DNA from: Faucicola osloensis_D
GTDB taxonomy: Bacteria; Pseudomonadota; Gammaproteobacteria; Pseudomonadales; Moraxellaceae
Reading direction: 5' to 3' (one strand)
Length of the DNA: 64,000 bases
NCBI GenBank assembly: GCA_020041925.1
Contig: CP083409.1
Part shown: positions 52,391-62,200 of the stretch, in pieces
How positions within the stretch are numbered: position 1 is the stretch's first letter
Layout of the letters: the number at the start of each line of letters is the position of its first letter
Notes under the pieces: generated by a model
Told to the model about the DNA's origin: nothing
Seen by the model: the letters and a program-made list of their open reading frames with translations, nothing else
Databases searched by the model: none
Translations under genes and position numbers: made by a program

Positions 52391-53367
52391 CCCAGTTGGC
52401 TATAATAACGAAAATGATTAATAAAATAACTTGCTAATACCTCGACCAGTGCCACGGGCATATCGTGACCAAGCTCATCAATGAGTATTAATTGACTGTG
52501 CGCAATATGCTTGGCAAGCGAATACGCATGGCTAAACGGGATAAGCTTATCTTGTTTGCCATGAATGATGAGGGTGGGCTGGTGGATTTGTTTGTCAATA
52601 TCGACCAGTGACCCCGTCGCCAAAATCGCCAGTAACTGCCGCTGCGTACCTTTTGGGTAAAAACGCCGTTTAAACAGTTTTTTAGCTTTGCTGAACGCCG
52701 CTTGTTCATCAAAGTAATCGGGGCTGGCGATGGTCTTGATGGTCTGCACAAACTGCTGGGTCAATGCGTCAGCATCTTGGCTTTTGGGTAGTGGCTGGGT
52801 AAAGGCCTTGATGGCTTCAATAGCGGGTGGGCGCGAAAAGGGTCGATTGTTACTGGTGGATAATAGTCCCAATTTTTCTACTTGGTGTGGATAACGCACC
52901 GCCATGATTTGCGCAATCATACCGCCCATTGATTGACCAATCACAAAGTATTTTTTGATGCCCAACATTTTGAGCAGTTGATAGGCATCTTCTGCCATAT
53001 CGTACAAATCATACGGTGTTTGCAGGTTTTTAAGCGGTAAACCCAGTCCGAAGCTGCCCAGCAATTTGGCTTTATAAATGGGCGAATCATGAGCGGGGGT
53101 CAGTTTTTTGTGCTTAAGCTTACTGGATTTGCCTATGTCGCGATTGTCAAATCGCACGACCCGAAATCCAGCAGTGATTAATGCATAGCAGAATTCATTG
53201 GGCCATACCAAGCTTTGCGCGCCTAAGCCCATAATCAGTACGATGGTAGGGTGAGTAGGGTCGCCACCGACTTCCACATAGAATTTATACTTTGGGGTGC
53301 GTACCTTAGCCGCTTGCATAAAATCCGCGTGTTTGGAAGGCTTAAATTTAATTGGGTGGTCAGTCAT
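52387..53367 (-). CDS. Alpha/beta-hydrolase
   Basis: A 326-residue alpha/beta hydrolase. IVLIMGLGAQSLVWP near residue 43 is the oxyanion-hole region, VIGQSMGGMIAQIM near 148 holds the nucleophile serine, and a late histidine lies in IDELGHDMP near 302, with an aspartate in IIHGKQDKLIP near 270. The family includes esterases and haloperoxidase-like hydrolases. No signal peptide. Substrate unknown; it is not evidently linked to its neighbours. Confidence 0.82.
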   Translation of the reverse strand: MTDHPIKFKPSKHADFMQAAKVRTPKYKFYVEVGGDPTHPTIVLIMGLGAQSLVWPNEFCYALITAGFRVVRFDNRDIGKSSKLKHKKLTPAHDSPIYKAKLLGSFGLGLPLKNLQTPYDLYDMAEDAYQLLKMLGIKKYFVIGQSMGGMIAQIMAVRYPHQVEKLGLLSTSNNRPFSRPPAIEAIKAFTQPLPKSQDADALTQQFVQTIKTIASPDYFDEQAAFSKAKKLFKRRFYPKGTQRQLLAILATGSLVDIDKQIHQPTLIIHGKQDKLIPFSHAYSLAKHIAHSQLILIDELGHDMPVALVEVLASYFINHFRYYSQLG

Positions 53368-53424
53368 GGCAAATTTGGGATTTTTCGCCTCAATTTAGCA
53401 AAGGTTTATGAATGATTAATGAGG

Positions 53425-54471
53425 TTAATATAACCTTTGGCTGGCAAGCGTCATCAAATCGAGTAAACCTTGACGGTATTTTGAATCAGGCAAGGTCAGT
53501 ACGGCTTGTTTAGCAATCTCGCTTTCTTGCATCGCTTTGTCACGGCAATACGCCAGAGCACCGCTGGTTTTGACAATCTCAATAATTTCGTGGGTATCGT
53601 TTACTTCCCCTGTTTGAATGGCAATCCGTAATTTTTCATGCGTATCACCCGTGGTCATTTCAAGCGCCTTAATCAGCGGCAAGGTTGGCTTGCCCTCAGC
53701 AATATCATCACCCACGTTTTTGCCGAGCACCTCACTGTCACCGACAAAATCGAGCACGTCATCAATGATTTGAAAGGCATTACCAAAGTGCTGACCAAAT
53801 TTGGCGAAGGCGTCATTGTATTCAGGGCGATTTTCCAAAATAGCCACGCCTTGACTTGCCATCATAAATAGCCGAGAGGTTTTACCGTCGATGATTTTCA
53901 TATAATCAGCTTCGGTAGCTTTGGGGTCATGCTGATGTTGTAGCTGCAATACTTCCCCTTCAGCGATATCACAAGTGCCATCTGAGAATAACTGCAATAA
54001 CGGCAACGAGCCAAAACCTACTAAAAGATTAAATGAACGAGCAATCAGATAGTCACCGACCAGTACAGCCGTTGCATTATCCCACGTTGCATTCGCGGTC
54101 GGCTTACCGCGACGCATACCTGACGCATCAATCACATCGTCGTGTACTAACGTTGCGGTATGCAGCATCTCAGTGATTGCCCCCAAATGCATGGCAGCTT
54201 GCGAGGGCTGATCGTTACAAATACGTGAGCAAAGCAGCGAAATGAGCGGGCGCATACGCTTGCCGCCTGCGTTGATGACATGCTGACTCACCGACATGAC
54301 CAGTTTGACTTTGGAGCTTAGACTGCCATACACCTGCTTATCCATAATCTCGAAATCGTCAGCGATAATAGATTGAATCTGCTGATAGGTGACAGGCGTG
54401 CTGTTATTGTCTTTAATGACATCAGCATTGATAGCAGTAGATGTAGGATTTGATTGTTCATTGTCTAGCAT
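53425..54471 (-). CDS. ispB: Polyprenyl diphosphate synthase
   Basis: A 348-residue trans-prenyltransferase making the long side chain of ubiquinone (octaprenyl in E. coli; length here not certain). The first aspartate-rich motif is LVHDDVIDASGMRRGKPT near residue 113 and the second is FQIIDDVLDFVGD near 240; GGKRMRPLI near 72 is the IPP-binding site. It is 20-25 residues longer at the N-terminus than usual. It is divergent from rplU-rpmA, the classic gammaproteobacterial arrangement. Confidence 0.93.
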   Translation of the reverse strand: MLDNEQSNPTSTAINADVIKDNNSTPVTYQQIQSIIADDFEIMDKQVYGSLSSKVKLVMSVSQHVINAGGKRMRPLISLLCSRICNDQPSQAAMHLGAITEMLHTATLVHDDVIDASGMRRGKPTANATWDNATAVLVGDYLIARSFNLLVGFGSLPLLQLFSDGTCDIAEGEVLQLQHQHDPKATEADYMKIIDGKTSRLFMMASQGVAILENRPEYNDAFAKFGQHFGNAFQIIDDVLDFVGDSEVLGKNVGDDIAEGKPTLPLIKALEMTTGDTHEKLRIAIQTGEVNDTHEIIEIVKTSGALAYCRDKAMQESEIAKQAVLTLPDSKYRQGLLDLMTLASQRLY

Positions 54472-54672
54472 AGGTAGGCTCAAAGCTTGGAGTGAAAATT
54501 CGTGAAATTTGGCTTGTGGTGAAAGTCGGCAAAATCATACCATACTGCCGTTTTTTGTGTAAGTTATAGCTGTGTATTTTTATTGGCGACTTGTATTACT
54601 AAGCGGGTATTACGTTGAGAAACGCGCAATAATTTATCAGCCAAAATCGCACCCGTATCCGTGAAGTTTTAC

Positions 54673-54701
54673 TTGATTTTAAACAATAAAAACGTTAAAA
54701 T
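54673..54701 (+). promoter_or_regulatory. Promoter of rplU-rpmA
   Basis: TTGATT and TAAAAT are separated by exactly 17 bases, 88 bases before the L21 start codon. Confidence 0.75.
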
Positions 54702-54788
54702 CGCGACCTTATATTTCCCTGTGTATCCGTCGTAGAAGTGTTATCGCCCTTGGTAGCCACGGTGTACGGGTTTATTGGAGCAACCAAG

Positions 54789-55100
54789 ATGTATGCAGTA
54801 ATCAAAAGTGGTGGTAAACAACATCGCGTCGTTCAAGATGAATTTTTAAAAGTTGAATTGCTAAAAGCTGAAAAAGGCGATACCATCAAAATTGAAGACG
54901 TTTTAATGGTCGTTGATGGCAGCGATATCAAAATTGGTCAACCTGTGGTTGCCGGTGCAGTGGTCGAAGCTGAAGTAGTAGAACATGGTCGTGGCGAAAA
55001 AGTACGTATTGTAAAACACAGACGTCGTAAACACTATCATAAAGAACAAGGTCACCGTCAATGGTATACTTTGTTAAAAATCAAAGCAATCACTGCTTAA
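54789..55100 (+). CDS. rplU: 50S ribosomal protein L21
   Basis: A 103-residue ribosomal protein that binds 23S rRNA. The start MYAVIKSGGKQHRV is universal for the family, and the basic KVRIVKHRRRKHYHKEQGHRQ-like region near residue 72 matches. The upstream in-frame extension to 54738 is rejected. It precedes rpmA by 40 bases. Confidence 0.97.
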   Translation: MYAVIKSGGKQHRVVQDEFLKVELLKAEKGDTIKIEDVLMVVDGSDIKIGQPVVAGAVVEAEVVEHGRGEKVRIVKHRRRKHYHKEQGHRQWYTLLKIKAITA

Positions 55101-55140
55101 TTGACTATTTCAAACACATTAATCTCTAGGAGACATCGAC

Positions 55141-55404
55141 ATGGCACATAAAAAAGCCGCAGGTTCTACCCGTAACGGTCGTGATTCAAACCCAAAAATG
55201 CTTGGCGTAAAAATCTTTGGCGGTCAACAAGTTGTTGCTGGTAACATCATTGTACGTCAACGTGGTACAGAATTTCACGCAGGTGAAGGTGTAGGTATGG
55301 GTCGTGACCATACATTATTTGCTTTAACTGACGGTGTGGTAAAATTTGCTGTTAAAGGTAAATTCAATCGTCGCTACGTATTTGTTGAAGGCGCAGCTGA
55401 ATAA
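55141..55404 (+). CDS. rpmA: 50S ribosomal protein L27
   Basis: An 87-residue ribosomal protein near the peptidyl-transferase centre. It begins MAHKKAAGSTRNGRDSNPK and has GRDHTLFALTDGVVKF near residue 58, both invariant family features; no N-terminal propeptide is present. AGGAG lies before the ATG. It ends in a strong terminator. Confidence 0.97.
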   Translation: MAHKKAAGSTRNGRDSNPKMLGVKIFGGQQVVAGNIIVRQRGTEFHAGEGVGMGRDHTLFALTDGVVKFAVKGKFNRRYVFVEGAAE

Positions 55405-55430
55405 TCACTCAGCTTGTTGTTAAACAAATT

Positions 55431-55462
55431 AACCCAATAAGTGCAACTTATTGGGTTTTTTA
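55431..55462 (+). terminator. Terminator of rplU-rpmA
   Basis: AACCCAATAAG / CTTATTGGGTT with a five-base loop, followed by a run of T. Confidence 0.92.
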
Positions 55463-55759
55463 TTACTTATAGCCAAGCGTGTTAACGGGTTTTGGATAGT
55501 CTTCAATGGCTTAGCAGTGGTTAGTCATTATCTGGTCAAAACTTTCTTATCACTCAGCTATTGTTACATTTGTTACAACTTCAACAACAATCATTGCATG
55601 GGGCGTCTAGTAGGGTAAGAAAAATTTAGCGACAATACCTGTCAGCGAATTTAGCTTAAACTTGTTAATTTTTAATTTATTGATTAGCCTGTTGGGCTAA
55701 TATATTTTTGAATACTTTTTCTAAACTTTTAACAATTTTTATTGAATGAGGAACCTACT
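55463..55759. other. Intergenic region before lolA
   Basis: An AT-rich stretch of about 300 bases that presumably carries the lolA promoter. I find no ORF, RNA gene or clear repeat in it. Confidence 0.4.
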
Positions 55760-56449
55760 ATGACAACATCTACCAATAAAATTATCAGTAAATTAGCTAC
55801 TGGTACATTAGCAGCATTATTGATTACTAGTATGCCGATGACAGTCGCCATGCAATCAGCCAATGCCGCTGTCGCCAACTCAGCAAGCGCGGCAACAAAC
55901 TTAAATAACCTCCTTAAAAATGTCAAAAGCATGACCGCCAATTTTGGTCAAACCACCTCTGGCACAGGCGGCAAGGGCTTAAGTAAAGCATCAAGAAATT
56001 TCTCAGGTACTATGGCTGTGCAACGCCCAAACCAGTTTCGTTGGCAGATTGATGGTACGGCATCGCAGTTGATTGTTGCCAATGGCAATACGCTTTGGGT
56101 ATACGATAAAGACTTAAATCAAGCGACCAAGCAAAGCTTGAGCAATCAAGTAGGGGATACCCCAGCACTGATTTTGTCAGGTGATCCTAGCAAAATCGCC
56201 AACAGTTTTAACGTGACCCAGCCGATTGCCTCAAAAAATTATTATGTGCTTTATCCAAAAAGTGGCAATGCCAATTTTAAAAGCTTAGGTATCGCTTTTA
56301 ACAGCGGTAATCCTGTCATGATGGTATTAAATGATAATTTGGGACAAACCACCACTATTCGATTCTCCAATGTGAAACGCAATGCTTCAATTGCTAATAA
56401 TCAATTTAGCTTCACACCACCTAAAGGCGTTGATGTGATTAACCAATAA
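55760..56449 (+). CDS. lolA: Outer-membrane lipoprotein carrier LolA
   Basis: A 229-residue periplasmic chaperone that moves lipoproteins from the LolCDE complex to LolB at the outer membrane. The signal peptide covers about residues 1-37 (ending ANAAVA). The mature protein has NNLLKNVKSMTANFGQT, RPNQFRWQI near residue 90 and GNTLWVYDKDLNQAT near 110, typical of LolA. GAGGA lies seven bases before ATG 55760. A perfect 14-bp hairpin overlaps its stop codon (56445-56480) and a terminator follows. Confidence 0.9.
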   Translation: MTTSTNKIISKLATGTLAALLITSMPMTVAMQSANAAVANSASAATNLNNLLKNVKSMTANFGQTTSGTGGKGLSKASRNFSGTMAVQRPNQFRWQIDGTASQLIVANGNTLWVYDKDLNQATKQSLSNQVGDTPALILSGDPSKIANSFNVTQPIASKNYYVLYPKSGNANFKSLGIAFNSGNPVMMVLNDNLGQTTTIRFSNVKRNASIANNQFSFTPPKGVDVINQ

Positions 56450-56480
56450 GGTATTTAACTATTTCATTAAATACCTTATT
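56445..56480. repeat. Perfect inverted repeat over the lolA stop codon
   Basis: AATAAGGTATTTAA and TTAAATACCTTATT pair over 14 bp with an eight-base loop. It lacks a long T-run, so it may be an mRNA 3' stabiliser rather than a terminator. Confidence 0.75.
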
Positions 56481-56501
56481 TAAATGATTTTTGGCTGATA
56501 A

Positions 56502-56527
56502 ACCCTGCTTACGGCAGGGTTTTTTTG
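56502..56527 (+). terminator. Terminator of lolA
   Basis: ACCCTGC / GCAGGGT stem with five-base loop, then seven T residues. Confidence 0.92.
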
Positions 56528-56978
56528 CTAAAGTGTTGCTATTTAATTAACGGTTAATTAACGGAAGATTGAAGCCTGCTACTAGCATTTTTTACATAAA
56601 ATGAGTAAACTATCCGTGTTTTAGCCAGTTAACAGCAATATATAGTTACTTTTGTTAAAATACGCATTTTTATAAAGTGATGTAATGCTACTTTATATTA
56701 GAGTTTCATCGTGGTTTTAGCAATATATTTGACTAGCCTGTTTAGTAACTAGCCAATCACTCACCGATTACAATAATGGTCAATGGATGTGCAGCGGGGC
56801 AGCTTGTTAGCTGGTACGAGGTAATCTTAAGGAAAATAGTTCTTAAGACGTTATCTGCCATCGTCTTTGTGATATTACGCTTGAGCCAGACGGGCTTGGT
56901 GGAAGTATCAAAAATATCGTCCCAACTTGAATTGCTTAACCTACGTAACGGTTAGTCGTATTGCCCAGGAGTATCCTC
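56528..56978. other. Long leader region of the nuo operon
   Basis: About 450 bases precede nuoA. An 11-bp tandem duplication TTAATTAACGG lies at 56543-56564. The region should hold the promoter and a long 5' leader; a TAAAAT near 56656 is a possible -10 without a clear -35. No gene is seen. Confidence 0.5.
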
Positions 56979-57512
56979 ATGATTCCAGTCATTGATTGGT
57001 CTGCAATTGTATTTATTTTGGCAGCCATAGGACTTTGTATTTTCATGCTTGTTGTACCAAGATTGTTAGGTGGTACTTCTAAAGGCTTTCAAAAGCAAGA
57101 AAATTTCGAGTCGGGTGTGGTCAGTGCTGGTTCTGCCAGAATCCGTTTATCTGCAAAATTCTATATCGTCGCTATCTTCTTTGTTATTTTTGACTTAGAA
57201 GCATTATACCTATATACCTATGCGGTATCGGTCAAAGAAGCAGGTTGGTTAGGATTTTGGACCGTTGTGCTGTTTGTGGTAGAGCTATTAATCGGTCTAT
57301 ATTATCTGCTCAAACTAGGGGCACTTAACTGGTCACCTGCAGACAAAAAACCAAAACCAAAACGTTTAGCTGCTGCGCCTGCGGGCTTTAATCTGGCGGA
57401 TATTACCCGCTTTAATGGTATTGAAGAGTTAGAAGTAGACCCTACTGGTAAAATCCCTGCCCAGTTGTCTGGCGCAATGAACCAAAACCCAAACAATAAC
57501 GCGATAAAATAA
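56979..57512 (+). CDS. nuoA: NADH-quinone oxidoreductase subunit A
   Basis: A 177-residue membrane subunit of complex I with three hydrophobic helices. The conserved loop KQENFESGVVSAGSARIR-like segment near residue 42 and FYIVAIFFVIFDLEALYLY near 65 are diagnostic. AGGAG lies eight bases before ATG 56979. The hydrophilic C-terminal tail of about 50 residues is longer than in most species. First gene of the nuo operon. Confidence 0.93.
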   Translation: MIPVIDWSAIVFILAAIGLCIFMLVVPRLLGGTSKGFQKQENFESGVVSAGSARIRLSAKFYIVAIFFVIFDLEALYLYTYAVSVKEAGWLGFWTVVLFVVELLIGLYYLLKLGALNWSPADKKPKPKRLAAAPAGFNLADITRFNGIEELEVDPTGKIPAQLSGAMNQNPNNNAIK

Positions 57513-57605
57513 TAACCCGACTTTGCAATCTATGTTGCAAGGTCTTTTGCATTTGTAGTGACATAGAGCGAAATCCTGCTTTAAAAATCAAGGTGATCGA
57601 GCATT

Positions 57606-58268
57606 ATGAAATATACATTAACCAAAGCCAATCCAGATGCCGACAGATTTCCAGACCAAACCCGTCAAATTATTGACGAAGAGGAAGTCAATAAAAACGT
57701 CGTCATGACGCGATTAGAAGATTTGACCCATAGCCTTGCAAACTGGGGTCGTAAGAACTCATTGTGGCCATTTAACTTTGGTACCTCGTGCTGCTATGTA
57801 GAATACGCAACGACATTAACAGGCGTGCACGACTTGTCTCGCTTTGGCGCTGAGGTTATTCGTGCGTCACCGCGCCAAGCTGACGTGATGATTGTGGCAG
57901 GTACTTGCTTTATGAAGATGGCGCCTGTTATTCAGCGTCTCTATGAGCAAATGCTTGAGCCTAAATGGGTCATCTCAATGGGTGCCTGTGCCAATTCAGG
58001 CGGCATGTACGATGTATATTCAGTGGTGCAAGGCGTTGATAAAATCATTCCCGTTGATGTGTATATCCCTGGTTGCCCCCCACGTCCAGAAGCCTTGATT
58101 CAAGCCATCATGCTGCTGCAAGAATCGATTACTAAAGAACGTCGTCCACTCGGTATTCATGTCAATGACCAAGGTATCTACCAACCTGTCATGCAGCCAG
58201 AACGTGACCGTAAACAAGCCGAGCGCATCGCGGTCAAAAATCTACGCAGCCCAGATAACATTGAGTAA
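57606..58268 (+). CDS. nuoB: NADH-quinone oxidoreductase subunit B
   Basis: A 220-residue peripheral subunit that carries iron-sulfur cluster N2, the last electron carrier before quinone. The cluster ligands are the adjacent cysteines of GTSCCYVEY near residue 61, Cys in GTCFMKMAP near 100 and the CPPRPEAL motif near 155. AAGGTG precedes the ATG. Located 93 bases after nuoA. Confidence 0.96.
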   Translation: MKYTLTKANPDADRFPDQTRQIIDEEEVNKNVVMTRLEDLTHSLANWGRKNSLWPFNFGTSCCYVEYATTLTGVHDLSRFGAEVIRASPRQADVMIVAGTCFMKMAPVIQRLYEQMLEPKWVISMGACANSGGMYDVYSVVQGVDKIIPVDVYIPGCPPRPEALIQAIMLLQESITKERRPLGIHVNDQGIYQPVMQPERDRKQAERIAVKNLRSPDNIE

Positions 58269-58414
58269 TGCTAGAGATTGGTTAATGCTAGAGTCAATCT
58301 CGGGATAGATTTAGGATGAATTTTCGCTAAGTAAAAGCTTATCGAATTGCGTTCAAAACAAAAAAAGGTATTCCATTACCTTCTTAATAATTGTGAATGA
58401 GGAAAGTGCCACTC

Positions 58415-60199
58415 ATGGTAACGGTAACTGATAATCAAGCACAAACTGACGTCCCAGCAGTGATTGCAGAATTAAATCGCAAGTTTGAGGGACAGTTTGT
58501 TGTACAAAAAACCTTTGACGCTTTTCCCACTATTTGGGTCAGCCGTGAACAGATCATCGAAGTACTCCTGTACCTTCGCACCTTGCCACAGCCCTACGTG
58601 ATGTTACTGGATATCTCAGCGATTGATGAGCGCTTACGCCAACATCGTAAAGACAGGGATGGCAATGCCTTACCTGACAGTGATTTCACCGTGTTCTATC
58701 ATCTAATGTCGTTAGAGCGCAATACGGACATCCGTATCAAAGTGGCGCTCAAAGAAGCTGATTTACACATCCCTACGGCAACCCGCATTTGGCCCAATGC
58801 CAACTGGTATGAGCGCGAAGCGTGGGATATGTTCGGCATTACCTTTGATGGTCACCCCCATTTAACCCGTATTTTGTTGCCAAAATACTGGGAAGGTCAT
58901 CCACTGCGTAAAGAATACGCCTCTCGTGCAACTGAAGTACCGCCTTATTATCTCGATAAAGGCAAGCAGATGTTTGAGCAGGAGAACCTACGATTTGTCC
59001 CAGAAGAGTGGGGCATGAAACGTAGTGGTCGTGACGAAGACTTTATGTTCCTAAACTTGGGTCCTAACCATCCTTCTGCGCACGGTGCCTTTCGCGTTGT
59101 GCTTCAGTTAGATGGTGAGGAAGTCATCGACTGTATCCCAGATATTGGTTATCACCATCGCGGCGCTGAAAAAATCGCTGAACGTCAAACTTGGCATTCA
59201 TTTATTCCTTACACTGACCGTATCGATTATCTTGGTGGGGTGATGAATGAATTACCGTACCTCATGTCAGTGGAAAAACTGGCAGGCATCACGGTACCGG
59301 ATCGCGCGAATACCATTCGTATCATGATGAGTGAGTTCTTCCGTATCACCAATAATTTGCTGTACTGGGGCACCTTCATTCAGGATGCGGGCGGTATGAC
59401 GCCAGTGTTTTATATGTTCGCCGATCGTCAAAAAGCGTATGATGTGATTGAAGCGGTAACCGGTTATCGTATGCACCCAGCGTGGTTTCGCATCGGCGGT
59501 ACCGCGATGGACCTGCCAAACGGCTGGCACAAACTGGTTCGTGAATTCTTAGATTGGATGCCAAAACGTATCGATGAATACGTCAAAGCCACCATGAAAA
59601 ACAAGGTGCTACAACTGCGTACCCAAAACGTTGCCCAATACGATGCTAAATCTGCACTGGCTTGGGGCGTATCAGGTCATGGTCTACGTGCCACAGGTAT
59701 CCCTTACGATGTGCGTAAAGCGCGTCCTTATCTTGGCTATGAAAATTTTGATTTTGAAGTGCCAATTGAGTTTAATGGCGATGCGTATGACCGCTGTTTG
59801 GTCAAAATTGAAGAGATTCGTCAGTCACTGCGTATCATTGAGCAATGTCTTAATAACATGCCAATGGGGGCATACAAAGCCGATCACCCACTGGCTGTCC
59901 CACCACCCAAAGACCGCACCTTAAATGACATTGAGACCTTGATTAACCACTTTATTTCAGTATCGTGGGGTCCTGTTATGCCAGAAGGCGAGTCCTCCTT
60001 TATGGTGGAAGCAGTGAAAGGTATTACCAACTATTATATTACGTCTGATCGCTCAACCATGAGTTACCGTACCCGTATTCGTACACCGACCTTTGCGCAC
60101 TTACAGCAAATGCCATCAGTCATTAATGGTAGCTTGGTTTCTGACTTAATTATTTATCTAGCGTCGATTGACGTTGTTATGGCAGACGTTGACCGTTAG
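58415..60199 (+). CDS. nuoCD: NADH-quinone oxidoreductase subunit CD (fused)
   Basis: A 594-residue fusion of subunits C and D, as in most gammaproteobacteria. The C part ends around residue 190 with WPNANWYEREAWDMFGI and HPLRKEYA; the D part begins MFLNLGPNHPSAHGAFRV near 210 and carries the quinone-site HYHHRGAEK-like segment and the C-terminal RTRIRTPTFAHLQ. GAGGA lies ten bases before ATG 58415, so the upstream ATG at 58397 is less likely. Confidence 0.95.
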   Translation: MVTVTDNQAQTDVPAVIAELNRKFEGQFVVQKTFDAFPTIWVSREQIIEVLLYLRTLPQPYVMLLDISAIDERLRQHRKDRDGNALPDSDFTVFYHLMSLERNTDIRIKVALKEADLHIPTATRIWPNANWYEREAWDMFGITFDGHPHLTRILLPKYWEGHPLRKEYASRATEVPPYYLDKGKQMFEQENLRFVPEEWGMKRSGRDEDFMFLNLGPNHPSAHGAFRVVLQLDGEEVIDCIPDIGYHHRGAEKIAERQTWHSFIPYTDRIDYLGGVMNELPYLMSVEKLAGITVPDRANTIRIMMSEFFRITNNLLYWGTFIQDAGGMTPVFYMFADRQKAYDVIEAVTGYRMHPAWFRIGGTAMDLPNGWHKLVREFLDWMPKRIDEYVKATMKNKVLQLRTQNVAQYDAKSALAWGVSGHGLRATGIPYDVRKARPYLGYENFDFEVPIEFNGDAYDRCLVKIEEIRQSLRIIEQCLNNMPMGAYKADHPLAVPPPKDRTLNDIETLINHFISVSWGPVMPEGESSFMVEAVKGITNYYITSDRSTMSYRTRIRTPTFAHLQQMPSVINGSLVSDLIIYLASIDVVMADVDR

Positions 60200-60212
60200 G
60201 AGAAAACCACCG

Positions 60213-60722
60213 ATGAAGATTGTAACTGATAAAACCCCAAAGGTGGATGTCGCAAGCATTCTAACCGAAGCAGAAATTCACGACATTCATGAATTTATGC
60301 ATCACTACCCACAAAGCCGCTCGGCATCACTTGATGCGCTAAAAATTGTCCAACGCCGTAATGGCTGGGTGGATGATGCACAAGTCAACGCGATTGCTAA
60401 TATCTTAAAAATCCCAGTCACCGATGTGGAAGGGGTTGCAACATTTTATAACCGTATCTACCGTTCACCGGTTGGTCGTCATGTGATTTTGGTCTGTGAC
60501 TCGATTGGTTGTTATCTGGTAGGTGCAGAGAATTTAGGTCAAGCCTTTGAGCGCACTTTAGGTATTAGTTTTGGTCAAACCACCCCAGACAATCGTTTTA
60601 CCCTGTTACCCATTTGTTGTTTAGGCAACTGTGATAAAGGTCCAGCGGTTTTGATTGATGAAGATACCTACGGTCCTGTCCAAATTGAAGAGATTGCTGA
60701 ATTGCTGGAGCAATACGCATGA
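60213..60722 (+). CDS. nuoE: NADH-quinone oxidoreductase subunit E
   Basis: A 169-residue subunit with the 2Fe-2S cluster N1a. Ligands are in VCDSIGCYLVG near residue 93 and CCLGNCDKGP near 135. A TAGGAG site overlapping the nuoCD stop precedes ATG 60213. Its end overlaps the start of nuoF by four bases. Confidence 0.95.
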   Translation: MKIVTDKTPKVDVASILTEAEIHDIHEFMHHYPQSRSASLDALKIVQRRNGWVDDAQVNAIANILKIPVTDVEGVATFYNRIYRSPVGRHVILVCDSIGCYLVGAENLGQAFERTLGISFGQTTPDNRFTLLPICCLGNCDKGPAVLIDEDTYGPVQIEEIAELLEQYA

Positions 60723-62191
60723 ATATAACCCGTCAAATTAATAATCGAAAAATTGGCAAATCACCCAGTCAATTGGGCGAGCAAAGCATTCCTATTTATG
60801 GTGATAAAGCGACAGCCACCAGTGAGACCAAGCCCCTGACTTGGCGTTTGGCGCATTATGACTCAGTGCTAGATTTGGCAACCTATGAAAGCCTAAAGGG
60901 GTTTGAAGGTCTAAAAAATGCCTTGGCTAAATCTGCCAAAGAAGTGGGCAACATGATTAAAGATGCTAACGTGCGTGGACGTGGTGGTGCAGGCTTTAAT
61001 GCAGGTCTTAAATGGACCTTTATGACGCCACCCGATGGCGGACCCCGTTACTTGATTTGTAACGCAGATGAGATGGAGCCAGGCACGTTTAAAGACCGTC
61101 TATTGATGGAGCGCCTACCATTTCAGCTGATTGAAGGGATGATTATCTCAGGCTATGCCATTGGTGCAACGGCAGGGTATATTTTTATCCGTGGTGAGTA
61201 CATTGAAGCCGCTAAACGCCTAAATAATGCATTGGATGAATGCCGTGCCAAAGGGTATTTAGGCGATAATATTCTAGGTTCCGGCTATAGCTTTGATTTA
61301 CATGTACATACCGGTGCAGGCCGTTATATCTGTGGCGAAGAAACTGCGCTCATTAACTCGCTTGAAGGTCGCCGTGCCAATCCACGTACCAAACCACCCT
61401 TCCCACAAGTATCAGGGGCATGGGGTCGTCCCACTGTGGTCAATAACGTAGAGTCTTTAAACAACATGCCGGGCATCATGCTGCATGGCGTAGAATGGTA
61501 TAAAGGCTTGGCACAAGGCAAATCAGAAAACCCAGGCACCAAAATCATGGGTTGTTCAGGTCTAGTTAATGACCCAGGGCTATGGGAACTGCCATTTGGT
61601 ACCACCGCTCGCGAAATTATTTTTGATTATGCCAAAGGCATGAAAGACGGTCGTAAATTAAAAGCTTGGTTACCAGGCGGTGCATCAACTGACTTCTTAA
61701 CCGCCAGTGATGAGCATTTAGACCTGCCAATGGACTTTGAACCCATCATGAAAGCGGGTAGCCGTTTAGGTACCTGCTTGATTATGGTGGTAGATGAATC
61801 GCAAGATATGGTGTCACTGTCGCTCAATTTGCAAAAATTCTTTGCCCGTGAATCCTGCGGTTGGTGTACGCCTTGCCGTGATGGTTTGCCGTGGGGGGTC
61901 AAAACCTTGCATGCCATCGATACAGGCAATGGTCAACCTGTCGATATTGACGTGCTGCGCCAATTGACCAAAGATTTGTGGTTAGGTAAAACCTTCTGCG
62001 CCCACGCACCGGGTGCGGTTGAGCCATTACAAAGTGCGTTAAAATACTTTTTACCAGAATTTGAAGCCAAAATTGGTAACAATGTGGCGCCTGAAGAACA
62101 ATTGTCCCCAACGGGCGTGCCTTCATCTGTAAACAGCGGAAAAGTTGAAGTGTATCAACCGGTTAAGACCACCAATGGGCAATCAGTGTAA
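60719..62191 (+). CDS. nuoF: NADH-quinone oxidoreductase subunit F
   Basis: A 490-residue subunit that binds NADH and FMN and cluster N3. GRGGAGFNAGLKW near residue 83 is the NADH/FMN glycine-rich motif, GAGRYICGEETALINSLEG near 200 is the FMN site, and ESCGWCTPCRDG near 380 with a later Cys in FCAHAPG forms the N3 ligands. The N-terminus is about 40 residues longer than in E. coli. Start overlaps the nuoE stop. Confidence 0.96.
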   Translation: MNITRQINNRKIGKSPSQLGEQSIPIYGDKATATSETKPLTWRLAHYDSVLDLATYESLKGFEGLKNALAKSAKEVGNMIKDANVRGRGGAGFNAGLKWTFMTPPDGGPRYLICNADEMEPGTFKDRLLMERLPFQLIEGMIISGYAIGATAGYIFIRGEYIEAAKRLNNALDECRAKGYLGDNILGSGYSFDLHVHTGAGRYICGEETALINSLEGRRANPRTKPPFPQVSGAWGRPTVVNNVESLNNMPGIMLHGVEWYKGLAQGKSENPGTKIMGCSGLVNDPGLWELPFGTTAREIIFDYAKGMKDGRKLKAWLPGGASTDFLTASDEHLDLPMDFEPIMKAGSRLGTCLIMVVDESQDMVSLSLNLQKFFARESCGWCTPCRDGLPWGVKTLHAIDTGNGQPVDIDVLRQLTKDLWLGKTFCAHAPGAVEPLQSALKYFLPEFEAKIGNNVAPEEQLSPTGVPSSVNSGKVEVYQPVKTTNGQSV

Positions 62192-62200
62192 GGAATTAGC